From NCBI GenBank assembly GCA_017992055.1, contig JAGOPK010000009.1, forward strand, positions 62,001 through 126,000: a DNA stretch of 64,000 nt, written 5' to 3'. This document shows positions 24,058-33,545 of this stretch, in pieces. The notes beneath the pieces are model-generated. The model was given only the letters and a program-made list of their open reading frames with translations. It did not search any database and had not been told where the DNA came from. Every line of letters begins with the position of its first letter. Position 1 is the first letter of the stretch. A program made the position numbers and the translations under genes. This DNA comes from Burkholderiaceae bacterium (GTDB lineage Bacteria; Pseudomonadota; Gammaproteobacteria; Burkholderiales; Burkholderiaceae_C).

Positions 24058-24087
24058 AGTATAGCATCAACAAAAACACGACCTCAA
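24058..24087 (-). promoter_or_regulatory. Promoter of tRNA-Leu
   Basis: On the minus strand, TTGAGG (24087-24082) and TATACT (24063-24058) are separated by 18 bases, a good sigma-70 pattern. Transcription would begin about 10 bases before the mature tRNA 5' end. It overlaps the region upstream of rnr, so the two genes are divergently controlled within about 70 bases. Confidence 0.72.
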
Positions 24088-24113
24088 GCGCCACGCCCCT
24101 GGGCGCCGCGCTG

Positions 24114-26405
24114 ATGAGCGAAATCGAGGGCACGGTGCTGGGCCACCGCGATGGCCATGGCTTTCTGCGCCGCGACGACAACGAGCCCGACATCTACCTG
24201 AGCCCGCAGGAGATGCGCGCCGTGCTGCACCGCGACCGCGTGCGCGTGCGCGTGGTGCGCTACGACCGCAAGGGCCGGCCCGAGGGCCGCGTGCTGGAGA
24301 TCGTCGAGCGCCGCCGCACGCCCATCATCGGCCGCCTGCTGCATGAAAGCGGCAGTTGGCTGCTGGCCCCTGAAGACCGGCGTTATGGGCAGGACATCCT
24401 GATCCCGAAAAACGCCACCGCCAATGCCACCGTCGGGCAGGTGGTGGCGGTGGAGCTGACCGAGCCGCCGTCGATGTACAGCCAGCCGGTGGGCCGCGTC
24501 ACCGAGGTGTTGGGCGAGATCGACGATCCCGGCATGGAGATCGAGATCGCGGTGCGCAAGTACGAGGTGCCGCACCGCTTCTCGGCCGAGACCCTGGCGC
24601 AGACGGCGCAGCTGCCCGACAAGGTGCGGCCGGTGGACAAGCGCCACCGCATCGACCTGACCGATGTGCCCCTGGTCACCATCGACGGCGAGGACGCACG
24701 CGACTTCGACGACGCCGTGTACTGCGAGCCCTTCAAGCGCGGCCGCGGCAAGACCGCCTTTGAAGGTTGGCGGCTGATCGTGGCCATCGCCGACGTCAGC
24801 CACTACGTCAAGCCCGGCGAGCCGCTGGACGACGACGCCTACGAGCGCGCGACCTCGGTGTACTTCCCGCGCCGGGTGATTCCGATGCTGCCGGAGAAGC
24901 TGTCCAACGGCCTGTGCTCGCTCAATCCGAACGAGGACCGGCTGTCCATGGTCTGCGACATGCTGGTCGATTCCGGCGGCCAGATCACGGCCTACCAGTT
25001 CTATCCGGCGGTGATCAACTCGCATGCGCGCCTGACCTACACCGAGGTGGCGGCCGTGCTGGCCAATACCAAGGGCGTGGAAGCGCAGCGGCGTGCCGAC
25101 CTGGTGCCGCAGCTGCTGCACCTGCACGAGGTCTACCGCGCCCTGCTCAAGCACCGCGGCCACCGCGGCGCGATCGACTTCGAGAGCACCGAGACGCAGA
25201 TCGTCTGCGATGCCAATGGTCGCATCGAGAAGATCGTGCCGCGCACGCGCACCGAGGCGCACCGGCTGATCGAGGAGACCATGCTGGCGGCCAATGTTTG
25301 CGCCGCCGACTTCATCCACGGCAAGGAGCATCCGGCGCTGTACCGGGTGCACGAGGGGCCCACGCCCGAGAAGCGGGTGTCGCTGCAGGCCTATCTGCGC
25401 GGGCTGGGCATCGGCGTGTCGCTCAGCGACGAGCCCACGCCGGCCGAGATCCAGGCCATCTCGCAGGCCACCAAGGACCGCATCGACGCGGCGCAGATCC
25501 ATTCGATGCTGCTGCGCTCGATGCAGCAGGCGATCTACACCGCCAGCAACTCCGGTCACTTCGGCCTGGCCTACGAGGCCTACACCCACTTCACCAGCCC
25601 GATCCGGCGCTATCCCGATCTGCTGGTGCACCGGGTCATCAAGGCCTTGCTGCATGGCAAGCGCTACCACCTGGTGACCGGCGAGGTGCAGACGCCGGCG
25701 GCGCCAGTCAAGCGCAAGGCCTCGTCGACGGTGGCGCCGCGTGGCAAGGCCCATGGCAGCGCCCAGGAGATGGAGATCTGGGAGGCCGCCGGCGCGCACT
25801 GCAGCGCCAACGAGCGGCGTGCCGACGAGGCCTCGCGCGATGTCGAGGCCTGGCTCAAGTGCCGCTTCATGCGCGAGCACCTGGGCGAGGAATACGGCGG
25901 CACCGTCAGCGCGGCCACCAGCTTCGGCCTGTTCGTCACGCTGGACGATCTGTACGTCGAGGGCCTGGTGCACATCACCGAGCTGGGCGGCGAGTACTAC
26001 CGCTTCGACGAGGTGCGCCAGGAGCTGCGTGGCGAGCGCACCGGTGTGCGCTATGCGGTGGGCTCGCGGGTGCGGGTGCAGGTCATCCGTGTCGACCTGG
26101 ACAGCCGCAAGATCGACTTCCGCCTGGTGCGCGAAGGCGAGGCCAGCGACGGCCTGCTGGCCCGCGGCCGCAAGCCCGGCGCGGGCGCCGGTGCGGGCGG
26201 CGGCTCGGCGGTGGATGAGCTGGAGCAGGTGCGCAGCCGCGACCGTGCGGTCAAGGCCGAGCGCGGCAAGCTGCGCTCGCGCGCGGCCGAGGGCGCCCAG
26301 GCCGCGGCCGCCGGCAAGCCGGGCAAGACCGGCCGGACCGGCAAGGCGGCCGCACGCAAGGCGCCGACGCGCAAGGCCGCGGCGGGCAAGAAGACGCGCG
26401 GCTGA
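24114..26405 (+). CDS. rnr: Ribonuclease R
   Basis: Processive 3'-5' exoribonuclease of the RNB family that degrades structured RNA. Order: a cold-shock-like domain at the start (EGTVLGHRDGHGFLRRDD), RNB catalytic domain with DGEDARDFDDAVY near residues 190-203, S1 domain near 585-665 (YGGTVSAATSFGLFVTLDD), and a Lys/Ala-rich basic tail. 763 residues. It lacks the N-terminal winged-helix of E. coli RNase R; the frame is open back to 24057 but has no ATG, GTG or TTG there, so ATG 24114 is chosen. The nearby tRNA-Leu is divergent. Confidence 0.93.
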   Translation: MSEIEGTVLGHRDGHGFLRRDDNEPDIYLSPQEMRAVLHRDRVRVRVVRYDRKGRPEGRVLEIVERRRTPIIGRLLHESGSWLLAPEDRRYGQDILIPKNATANATVGQVVAVELTEPPSMYSQPVGRVTEVLGEIDDPGMEIEIAVRKYEVPHRFSAETLAQTAQLPDKVRPVDKRHRIDLTDVPLVTIDGEDARDFDDAVYCEPFKRGRGKTAFEGWRLIVAIADVSHYVKPGEPLDDDAYERATSVYFPRRVIPMLPEKLSNGLCSLNPNEDRLSMVCDMLVDSGGQITAYQFYPAVINSHARLTYTEVAAVLANTKGVEAQRRADLVPQLLHLHEVYRALLKHRGHRGAIDFESTETQIVCDANGRIEKIVPRTRTEAHRLIEETMLAANVCAADFIHGKEHPALYRVHEGPTPEKRVSLQAYLRGLGIGVSLSDEPTPAEIQAISQATKDRIDAAQIHSMLLRSMQQAIYTASNSGHFGLAYEAYTHFTSPIRRYPDLLVHRVIKALLHGKRYHLVTGEVQTPAAPVKRKASSTVAPRGKAHGSAQEMEIWEAAGAHCSANERRADEASRDVEAWLKCRFMREHLGEEYGGTVSAATSFGLFVTLDDLYVEGLVHITELGGEYYRFDEVRQELRGERTGVRYAVGSRVRVQVIRVDLDSRKIDFRLVREGEASDGLLARGRKPGAGAGAGGGSAVDELEQVRSRDRAVKAERGKLRSRAAEGAQAAAAGKPGKTGRTGKAAARKAPTRKAAAGKKTRG

Positions 26406-26419
26406 TCGCTCAGGCCGTC

Positions 26420-28006
26420 TCAGGCCGTCGGGTCGGCCGTTCCGCCGGCCACCGCGGCCAGGGTCTCGACCATGGCCTCGATCAGGTCGGCAGCGCGCAG
26501 TGGCAGGGCCAGCGGCCCGGTCTCGGCCGCGCGGCCATGGCACCAGACGCTGTCGGCGGCGGCCTGCAGGCCGCTGGCGTCCTGATGCTCGCCGGTCTGC
26601 GACCAGCGGCCGCCCAGCCAGCCGGCCAGCACATCGCCGCTGCCGGCCGTGCCCAGCCGGGCATTGCCGGTGGGATTGATGCGCAGCGCGGCCGGCGGCA
26701 AGGCCGTGCCCGCCGGCGCGATCACCGTGCCCGAGCCTTTCAGCAGCACGCCGGCACCGGTCTGCAGCGCCAGCGCCTGGGCGCTGGCCAGGCGGTCGGC
26801 CTGCACCTGGGCCACGCCGCAGCCCAGCAGGCGCGCGGCTTCCAGCGGATGCGGTGTCAGCAGCGTGGCCGACTGGCGCTGCGCCAGGCTGGCGGCCAGC
26901 ACCGGATCGGCGGCCAGCGCGTTCAGCGCATCGGCGTCCAGCACCAGGCGCCGCGCATGCTCCAGCACCGCCGGCAGCAGCGGCGCAATGGCCCGGCCGC
27001 CGCCGCAGCCGCAGACCACGGTGGCGGCGGCCAGGAACTCCGGCGCCAGCACCTCGGCGGCCTGGCGTGGCATCAGCTCGGGGCGCAGCGCATCGGTGAG
27101 CAGGGCCTGCTGGCCGTCCAGCCGGGCGACAAACACCCGGCCGGCGCCGGCGGCCAGCGCGGCCCGTGCCGCCAGCAGGGCCGCGCCGCCCATGCCCGAT
27201 GCGCCACCCAGCACCAGCACGTCGCCGAAGCTGCCCTTGTGCTGGGCATGGCGGCGCGGCGTCGCCGTGGGCGGGCCGGCCAGCCAGGCGTCGGCCGGTG
27301 CGCTGGCCCAGGCCTCGCCCAGGCCGAGGTCGTCGAACCAGATGCGGCCGGCATGGTCGCGGCCGGCGGCGGTGAACAGGCCGGGCTTGAGCGTCAGCAG
27401 CGACAGCGTGTGCGTGGCGTTCACCGCCAGGCCACCGTGGACCTGGCCGCTGCCGCCATCCAGGCCGCTGGGCAGGTCGATGGCCAGCACCGGCGCGGCC
27501 TGTGCGTTGAGCCGGCGCATGGCTTCGGCGATCGCGTCGTCGGCCGGCCTTGCCGAGCGTGGGCCCAGGCCCAGACCCAGCAGGCCGTCCAGGCACAACT
27601 CGGCGTCGATCTGCGCCGGCAGGCCGGGCTGCAGCACCAGGCCGGCGGCCTGGGCGCGCTGCCAGGCGACCCGGGCATCGGCCGGCAGGCGCTCGGGCGT
27701 GGCCAGCAGGCTGACCTGCACCTGGCGGCCCCAGCGCTGCAGGTGCAGCGCGGCCTCCAGCGCGTCGCCGCCGTTGTTGCCGGGGCCGGCGGCGACCCAG
27801 ATGCGCTGCGCATGCGGCGCCAGCGCCAGCGCCAGCCGGGCCGTGGCCAGGCCGGCGCGCTGCATCAGCGCCTGCGGCGGCGTGGCCGCCAGGCCCTGGG
27901 CTTCCAGCTGGCGCGTGGCGGCCAGGCCATGCAGGGGCCAGGGCCGCCGCGAGGGCAGCACGGCCTGGGGGGCGGGCAGGGTGCTAGGCATGGTGGGTGC
28001 GGACAT
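26420..28006 (-). CDS. nnr: Bifunctional NAD(P)H-hydrate repair enzyme (epimerase/dehydratase)
   Basis: Repairs hydrated NADH and NADPH. The N-terminal half (YjeF_N epimerase) has GPGNNGGDALEAA near residues 74-86 and LDGLLGLGLGPR. The C-terminal half is the ADP/ATP-dependent dehydratase with HKGSFGDVLVLGGASGMGG and GTAGSGDVLAGWLGG. 528 residues. It is the last gene of a minus-strand block, 6 bases after dadA. A second start at 27991 would trim five residues. Confidence 0.94.
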   Translation of the reverse strand: MSAPTMPSTLPAPQAVLPSRRPWPLHGLAATRQLEAQGLAATPPQALMQRAGLATARLALALAPHAQRIWVAAGPGNNGGDALEAALHLQRWGRQVQVSLLATPERLPADARVAWQRAQAAGLVLQPGLPAQIDAELCLDGLLGLGLGPRSARPADDAIAEAMRRLNAQAAPVLAIDLPSGLDGGSGQVHGGLAVNATHTLSLLTLKPGLFTAAGRDHAGRIWFDDLGLGEAWASAPADAWLAGPPTATPRRHAQHKGSFGDVLVLGGASGMGGAALLAARAALAAGAGRVFVARLDGQQALLTDALRPELMPRQAAEVLAPEFLAAATVVCGCGGGRAIAPLLPAVLEHARRLVLDADALNALAADPVLAASLAQRQSATLLTPHPLEAARLLGCGVAQVQADRLASAQALALQTGAGVLLKGSGTVIAPAGTALPPAALRINPTGNARLGTAGSGDVLAGWLGGRWSQTGEHQDASGLQAAADSVWCHGRAAETGPLALPLRAADLIEAMVETLAAVAGGTADPTA

Positions 28007-28012
28007 GGCGCT

Positions 28013-29305
28013 TCAGCCGGCCGGGCGCTGCAGCCGCGCCAGGCCCAGTCCGTCGGTGCCGATGGCCGGGCTGCGGCCGGCCAGCTGGTCGGCCAGGATG
28101 CGCGCCGAGCCGCAGCTCAGCGCCCAGCCGCTGGAGCCATGGCCCAGGTTCAGCCAGATGCCGTCGCGGCCGCTGGCGCCCAGCACCGGCGGGCCATCGG
28201 GCAGCATCGGCCGCGCGCCCTTCCACTGCTGCACCTGGGCCAGCTGGGCGCAGCCGGGGAACCAGTCGTCCAGCACCTTGTACAGCGTGGCGATGGCGCC
28301 AGGCCGGTGCTGGTCCAGCCGGCCGCCGAGCTCGGCGCTGCCGGCCACGCGCACACGCTGGCCCAGGCGGCTGATGGCCACCTTGTATTTCTCGTCCATC
28401 ACCGCGGCGCGCGGGCCCAGATCGGGATGGTTGTCCAGCTGGCGCAGCGGCGCGGTGATCGAATAACCGTGCACCGCCACCAGCGGCAGCTTCAGGCCCA
28501 GCGGTCGCAGCAGGGCCGGCGCGCCGAGGGCGGCGCAGACGACGATGGCATCGAAGCCCTCGGTCTGCGCCTGGCCGTGCTCGGGCCCGTCGCTGGCCTG
28601 GTGCTGCAGCGTCGGCGCGGCACCGGCCGCCAGGGCCGTGATGCGGCGCTGGAAGCGGAACACCGCGCCCAGGCGCTGGGCCTCGCCGCGCAGCAGATGG
28701 GCGAACTGGCGGCAGTTGCCGACCAGGTCGTCGGGCAGGTGCACTGCGGCATGCAGCGGCGTGTCGGCATTCAGCCCGGGCTCGATCTGGCGCGCCCGCG
28801 CCGCATCGACCAGGTGGAACTTCACGCCCAGCTCGGCCAGCAGCTTGAGGCCGGCACGCGCCAGGGCCTGGTCCTTGGCCGTGCGCAGCAGCACCATGTA
28901 GCCGCGCGCCTGCTCGTGTTCGAGCTGCAGCTCGGCCGACAGCGCCAGCAGCCGCGCACGGCTGTAGTGCGCCAGCCGGTGCATGTGGCCGCGGTTGGCC
29001 TGCCACACGGCCGGCTGGCAGGCGCGCCACCAGCGCCACATCCAGCCCAGCTGGCCGCGGGCCCAGGGGCGGGCCAGGCTGACCGGCGCATGGCGGCTCA
29101 GCAGATGGCCCAGCACCTTGGCCGGCATGCCGGGCGCGGCCCAGGGCGTGACATAGCCCGGCGCTACCACGCCGGCGTTGGCGAAGCTGGTCTCTTCGGC
29201 CACGCTGCCGCGGCGCTCGAACACCGTCACCGCATGGCCGTCGGCGGCCAGCTCGTAGGCGGTGGTGACGCCGACGATGCCGGCGCCGATGACGGCCACT
29301 TTCAT
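28013..29305 (-). CDS. dadA: D-amino acid dehydrogenase (FAD-dependent)
   Basis: Membrane-associated flavoenzyme that oxidises D-amino acids (classically D-alanine) to keto acids. FAD-binding GxGxxG is at residues 7-12 (GAGIVG) and the DadA-like SFANAGVVAPGYVTPWAAPG follows near 40-59. The end carries LNLGHGSSGWALSCGSA, typical of DadA. 430 residues. No alanine racemase is adjacent. It lies 5 bases from an upstream amidase gene, so the two are probably one operon and a shared route for an amide-linked D-amino acid is possible but unproven. Confidence 0.9.
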   Translation of the reverse strand: MKVAVIGAGIVGVTTAYELAADGHAVTVFERRGSVAEETSFANAGVVAPGYVTPWAAPGMPAKVLGHLLSRHAPVSLARPWARGQLGWMWRWWRACQPAVWQANRGHMHRLAHYSRARLLALSAELQLEHEQARGYMVLLRTAKDQALARAGLKLLAELGVKFHLVDAARARQIEPGLNADTPLHAAVHLPDDLVGNCRQFAHLLRGEAQRLGAVFRFQRRITALAAGAAPTLQHQASDGPEHGQAQTEGFDAIVVCAALGAPALLRPLGLKLPLVAVHGYSITAPLRQLDNHPDLGPRAAVMDEKYKVAISRLGQRVRVAGSAELGGRLDQHRPGAIATLYKVLDDWFPGCAQLAQVQQWKGARPMLPDGPPVLGASGRDGIWLNLGHGSSGWALSCGSARILADQLAGRSPAIGTDGLGLARLQRPAG

Positions 29306-29310
29306 GGCCG

Positions 29311-30684
29311 TCAGCTGCGGGTGGCGGCCAGCGCGGCCTCGATGGCCAGCGAGGCGCCCAGCACGGCGTCGTCGGCCAGCGCCGGCGCCCAGATCATCAG
29401 GCCCACCGGCATCTGGTCGGGTGCCTGGCAGGGCAGGGACAGGGCGCAGCCGTCGAGGAAGTTGACCAGGGAGGGATTGCGCAGCAGCAGGGCATTGATG
29501 GCGAAGAAGCGCGCATCGCTGGTCAGCAGCGGCGCGATGGCCGGCGCCACCATCGGCACGGTCGGCGAGAGCACGGCGTCGAAGCCGGCCAGCTGGCTGC
29601 CGACGCGGGCGATCCAGTCGCGGCGGGCGGCCAGCAGGTCGAGGTAGTCGGCCGCGCCGATGGCCTCGCCGCGGCGGATGCGCTGGGCCACGCGCGGGTC
29701 GTACAAATGCTCGCGCTCGGCCAGGCGCGCGCGGTGCCAGGCCCAGCTCTCGGCGGCGGCAAAGCCGCCCTGGGCCTGCAGGCCGGCGGCCTCGGCCAGC
29801 GGCGCCAGCGTGATGTCCTCGATCTGCGCGCCAGCCGCGGCCAGCAGCGACAGCGTCTCGTCGAAGGCGCGGGCCACGTCCACGTCCAGGCCGTCCAGCA
29901 TCACCGTCTGCGCCACCGCCAGGCGCAGGCCGTCCAGCGGCCGGGCCAGCGGCCGCGGCTGGCGCGCGGCCAGGATGGCATGCAGCTGCAGCGCATCGCG
30001 CACGCTGCGGGTGATGGCGCAGGCCGTGTCCAGCGTGCTCGACAGCGGCACGCTGCCGTCCAGCGGCACCAGGCGCTGCGTGCTCTTGAAGCCGACCAGG
30101 CCCTGCAGCGCGGCCGGGATGCGGATCGAGCCGCCGGTGTCCGAGCCCAGCGCGGCCCAGGCCGCGCCGCTGGCCACGCTGACCGCGCCGCCCGAGGTGG
30201 AGCCGCCGGGCACGCGCGGCGTGGCATTCAGCGCCAGCGTCACCGGGTTGACCGGCGTGCCATGGTGCGGGTTCAGGCCCACGCCCGAGTAGGCGAACTC
30301 GCTGAGGTTGGTGTGGCCGATCAGCGCCGCGCCGGCTTGGCGCAGCCGGGCCACGGCCGGGCAGTCGGCCGCGGCCGGCGCGGCATCGGCCATCGACCGC
30401 GAGGCGGCGGTGGTCGGCTGGCCGGCGACGTCGAACAAGTCCTTGACGGACACCGCCAGCCCGGCCAGCGGCGGCAGCGGCGCGCCGGCCGCATGCATGC
30501 GGTCAATGGCCAGCGCGGTGGCGCGGGCCTGCTCGTCGAAGCGGCGCACGAACACATGCTCGCAGGCGGGGGAGTCGGCCGCGACCAGCGACTGCGCCAG
30601 CTGCGAGGCGGCGCTGCTGCGGCCCTGGCGGATGGCGTCGGCGGCGTCGTGGAGGTCGGGCTGCGCGCCGGATGCTACAATCAT
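29311..30684 (-). CDS. Amidase (amidase signature family)
   Basis: Hydrolase with the Ser-cisSer-Lys triad: Lys81 in VSVKDLFD, Ser162 in PGGSTSGG and Ser186 in GSDTGGSIR, the 24-residue spacing of the family. 457 residues, AtzE-like length. It is not GatA: no gatB or gatC is present. It is the first gene of the minus-strand amidase-dadA-nnr block and its start overlaps the rpsB promoter region. Substrate unknown. Confidence 0.88.
   Translation of the reverse strand: MIVASGAQPDLHDAADAIRQGRSSAASQLAQSLVAADSPACEHVFVRRFDEQARATALAIDRMHAAGAPLPPLAGLAVSVKDLFDVAGQPTTAASRSMADAAPAAADCPAVARLRQAGAALIGHTNLSEFAYSGVGLNPHHGTPVNPVTLALNATPRVPGGSTSGGAVSVASGAAWAALGSDTGGSIRIPAALQGLVGFKSTQRLVPLDGSVPLSSTLDTACAITRSVRDALQLHAILAARQPRPLARPLDGLRLAVAQTVMLDGLDVDVARAFDETLSLLAAAGAQIEDITLAPLAEAAGLQAQGGFAAAESWAWHRARLAEREHLYDPRVAQRIRRGEAIGAADYLDLLAARRDWIARVGSQLAGFDAVLSPTVPMVAPAIAPLLTSDARFFAINALLLRNPSLVNFLDGCALSLPCQAPDQMPVGLMIWAPALADDAVLGASLAIEAALAATRS
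30676..30681 (+). promoter_or_regulatory. Putative -10 element of rpsB
   Basis: TACAAT about 220 bases upstream of rpsB, placed across the first codons of the divergent amidase gene. The leader (about 30688-30900) contains no gene. Long rpsB leaders are known sites of S2 autoregulation in other proteobacteria; a structure could not be established here. Confidence 0.4.
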
Positions 30685-30900
30685 CGGGTTTGTCTGGTGG
30701 TGGTCGTTTCCGTGACCGTGTCGGATGCCGATCTGGAGACGGGTCGGCCGATGTCAAAACCGCCAGCGCAAACGACAGTGCAGTAAATCGCGAACCGGCC
30801 ATCGAACAGGTGTCGCGCCTTGGCTTTTCCAGCGTCCTGAAGGGTCGCTTGCCGAGGGCGATATGCGCCGGATTCTAGACCCAACCTTCGGAGTGAAATC

Positions 30901-31647
30901 ATGTCCGTCACCATGCGTGAAATGCTGGAAGCCGGTGTCCATTTCGGCCACCAAACCCGCTTCTGGAACCCCAAGATGGCCCCGTTCATCTACGGCCATC
31001 GCAACAAGATCCACATCATCAACCTGGAGAAGACGCTTCCCAAGTTCCAGGAAGCGATGGCCTTCGTGCGCCAGTTGGCCGCCCGCCGCGGCACCATCCT
31101 GCTGGTCGGCACCAAGCGCCAGGCCCGCGAGGTGATCGCGCTGGAAGCCCAGCGCGCCGGCATGCCCTACGTCGACCAGCGCTGGCTGGGCGGCATGCTG
31201 ACCAACTTCAAGACCGTCAAGGGCTCGCTGAAGAAGCTGAAGGATGCCCAGGCGGCCAAGGAAGGCGGCCTGGAGCACATGAGCAAGAAGGAAGCGCTGA
31301 TGTTCGAGCGTGAGCTGACCAAGCTCGAGAAGGACATTGGCGGCATCCAGGACCTGAGCGCGCTGCCGGACGCGATGTTCGTCATCGACGTCGGCTACCA
31401 CAAGATCGCCGTCGCCGAGGCCAAGAAGCTGGGCATCCCGGTGGTCGGCGTGGTCGACACCAACCACTCGCCCGAAGGCATCGACTACGTCATCCCCGGC
31501 AACGACGACTCGGCCAAGGCCGTGGCGCTGTATGCCAAGGCGGTGGCCGATGCGGTGATGGAAGGCCGGGCCAATGCCGTCAACGACGTGGTGACCGCGG
31601 TCGCCGCCGGCGGCGACGAATTCGTGGAAGTCAGCGAAGAAGCCTGA
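30901..31647 (+). CDS. rpsB: 30S ribosomal protein uS2
   Basis: Small-subunit protein that joins late and is needed for S1 binding. Opens with [24 protein letters not shown]-type sequence, intact throughout; GGAG precedes the ATG. 248 residues. First gene of the rpsB-tsf-pyrH-frr group. Confidence 0.98.
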   Translation: MSVTMREMLEAGVHFGHQTRFWNPKMAPFIYGHRNKIHIINLEKTLPKFQEAMAFVRQLAARRGTILLVGTKRQAREVIALEAQRAGMPYVDQRWLGGMLTNFKTVKGSLKKLKDAQAAKEGGLEHMSKKEALMFERELTKLEKDIGGIQDLSALPDAMFVIDVGYHKIAVAEAKKLGIPVVGVVDTNHSPEGIDYVIPGNDDSAKAVALYAKAVADAVMEGRANAVNDVVTAVAAGGDEFVEVSEEA

Positions 31648-31679
31648 TCGCCGCGAGCGCTTCGCAGCGCCACGGAACG

Positions 31680-31701
31680 AGGGGCTTCGCAGCCCCTTTT
31701 T
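31680..31701 (+). terminator. Intrinsic terminator/attenuator between rpsB and tsf
   Basis: AGGGGCT, loop TCGC, AGCCCCT, then TTTT: a compact stem followed by a T-run. It lies 33 bases after rpsB and probably lowers read-through into tsf, as at the same place in E. coli. Confidence 0.75.
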
Positions 31702-31719
31702 CACAAGCAAATGACCCCT

Positions 31720-31742
31720 GTGGAGGCCCCGAGGGCCTCCAC
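31720..31742 (+). other. Strong second hairpin upstream of tsf
   Basis: GTGGAGGCCC (31720-31729) and GGGCCTCCAC (31733-31742) pair over 10 bp with a 3-base loop. There is no T-run. It lies 28 bases before the tsf ATG and could be an RNA stabiliser or part of control of tsf. Confidence 0.6.
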
Positions 31743-31769
31743 CCCGAACCGATTCACGGAGAGTTCAAG

Positions 31770-32666
31770 ATGGCTGCAATCACCGCCAGCATGGTCGCCG
31801 AACTGCGCGCCAAGACCGATGCGCCGATGATGGAGTGCAAGAAGGCCCTGACCGAGGCCGAGGGTGACCTGGGCCGCGCCGAGGAGATCCTGCGCGTCAA
31901 GCTGGGCAACAAGGCCGGCAAGGCCGCCGCCCGCATCACCGCCGAAGGCGTGGTCGCCGCCGCCGTCAACGGCAGCACCGGCGCCATGATCGAGATCAAC
32001 TGCGAGACCGACTTCGTCTCGAAGAACGACTCGTTCCTGGCCTTCGCCAAGGCCGCCGCCCAGTTGGTGGCCGACAAGGCCCCGGCCGACGTGGCCGCGC
32101 TGTCGGCCCTGGCCTACGAGCAGGACGGCTTCGGCCCGACGCTGGAAGACGTGCGCAAGGGCCTGATCGGCAAGATCGGCGAGAACATGTCGATCCGCCG
32201 CTTCCAGCGCTATGCCTCGGGCGCCAAGCTGGCCCACTACCTGCACGGCACGCGCATCGGCGTGGTGGTCGAGTTCGACGGCGCGGAAGTCGCCGCCAAG
32301 GACGTGGCCATGCACGTGGCGGCGATGAAGCCGGCGGCCCTGTCGTCGGCCGACGTGCCGGCCGAGCTGGTCGAGAAGGAGCGCAAGATCGCCACCGAGA
32401 AGGCGGCCGAGAGCGGCAAGCCGGCCGACATCGTGGCCAAGATGGTCGAGGGCTCGGTGCAGAAGTTCCTGAAGGAAGTCTCGCTGCTGGACCAGGTGTT
32501 CGTGAAGGCCGCCGACGGCAAGCAGACCGTGGCCGCCTACCTGAAGGGTGCCAACACCACCGTCAAGGGCTTCACGCTGTACGTGGTGGGCGAGGGCATC
32601 GAGAAGAAGGTCGACGACTTCGCCGCCGAAGTCGCCGCCCAGGTGGCCGCTGCCAAGGGACAGTGA
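31770..32666 (+). CDS. tsf: Elongation factor Ts
   Basis: Nucleotide exchange factor for EF-Tu. N-terminal UBA-like domain [24 protein letters not shown] and the core motif [12 protein letters not shown] are clear. 298 residues. Confidence 0.98.
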   Translation: MAAITASMVAELRAKTDAPMMECKKALTEAEGDLGRAEEILRVKLGNKAGKAAARITAEGVVAAAVNGSTGAMIEINCETDFVSKNDSFLAFAKAAAQLVADKAPADVAALSALAYEQDGFGPTLEDVRKGLIGKIGENMSIRRFQRYASGAKLAHYLHGTRIGVVVEFDGAEVAAKDVAMHVAAMKPAALSSADVPAELVEKERKIATEKAAESGKPADIVAKMVEGSVQKFLKEVSLLDQVFVKAADGKQTVAAYLKGANTTVKGFTLYVVGEGIEKKVDDFAAEVAAQVAAAKGQ

Positions 32667-32714
32667 TCCCCCCAGGCCGGTGCTGATCGCCAGTTCGATC
32701 AGGCCGGCCGACCC

Positions 32715-32746
32715 AAGGGGCGCCGGCTGCAAGGTCCGCGCCCCTT
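32715..32746 (+). terminator. Possible stem-loop between tsf and pyrH
   Basis: AAGGGGCGC (32715-32723) pairs with GCGCCCCTT (32738-32746) over 9 bp with a 14-base loop. Only a weak T-rich stretch follows, so termination would be partial at best. Confidence 0.45.
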
Positions 32747-32789
32747 AAACTTGCCGACCGACCAGAAAGCCCGCAGAAAGCCCCGCCGC

Positions 32790-33500
32790 ATGCCCGCCTA
32801 CAAGCGCATCCTCCTCAAGCTGTCCGGTGAAGCCCTGATGGGCGACGACGCCTTCGGCATCAACCGTGCCGTGATCGTGCGCATGGTGCGCGAGGTCAAG
32901 GAAGTCACCGACCTGGGCTGCGAGGTGGCGGTGGTGATCGGCGGCGGCAACATCTTCCGCGGCGTGGCCGGCGGCTCGGTGGGCATGGACCGCGCGACCG
33001 CCGACTACATGGGCATGCTGGCCACGGTGATGAACGCCCTGGCCCTGGCCGACACCATGCGCGTGGAAGGCCTGACGGCCCGCGTGATGTCGGCCATCGC
33101 CATCGAACAGGTGGTCGAGAGCTATGTGCGGCCCAAGGCCCTGCAGTACCTGGAAGAGGGCAAGGTGGTGATCTTCGCCGCCGGCACCGGCAACCCCTTC
33201 TTCACCACCGACACTGCCGCTGCGCTGCGTGGTGCCGAGATCGGCGCCGAGGTGGTGCTGAAGGCGACCAAGGTCGATGGCGTCTACACCGCCGATCCGA
33301 AGAAGGACCCGACGGCCACGCGCTATGCCCAGGTCAGCTTCGACGAGGCCATCTCCCGGAACCTGCAGGTGCTGGACGCCACCGCCTTTGCGCTGTGCCG
33401 CGACCAGAAGCTGCCGATCAAGGTGTTCTCGATCTTCAAGCCCGGTGCGCTGAAGCGCGTGGTGCTGGGCGAGGACGAGGGCACGCTGGTCCACGTCTGA
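32790..33500 (+). CDS. pyrH: Uridylate kinase
   Basis: Hexameric UMP kinase of the amino-acid-kinase fold, making UDP. ATG 32790 gives 236 residues and the standard N-terminus ([14 protein letters not shown]); an in-frame start at 32751 would add 13 basic residues not typical of PyrH. GGGNIFRG and [13 protein letters not shown] are family signatures. Confidence 0.96.
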   Translation: MPAYKRILLKLSGEALMGDDAFGINRAVIVRMVREVKEVTDLGCEVAVVIGGGNIFRGVAGGSVGMDRATADYMGMLATVMNALALADTMRVEGLTARVMSAIAIEQVVESYVRPKALQYLEEGKVVIFAAGTGNPFFTTDTAAALRGAEIGAEVVLKATKVDGVYTADPKKDPTATRYAQVSFDEAISRNLQVLDATAFALCRDQKLPIKVFSIFKPGALKRVVLGEDEGTLVHV

Positions 33501-33545
33501 GCCTTTGCCGACGACCCCGATCAGACCATTGCTGCGAGACCCGCC

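Noticed and set aside
24084-27596. 1170-residue minus-strand frame opposite rnr, running into nnr
   Set aside because: Antisense to the conserved rnr gene and, further on, out of frame with nnr; His/Ala/Arg-rich composition is typical of shadow translation.
26537-29647. 1036-residue plus-strand frame opposite nnr and dadA
   Set aside because: Antisense to two genes with clear catalytic motifs; Gln/Arg/Gly-rich with no domain.
29311-30684. Amidase as GatA of the tRNA amidotransferase
   Set aside because: No gatB or gatC neighbours and an AtzE-like length and context; the general amidase call is safer.
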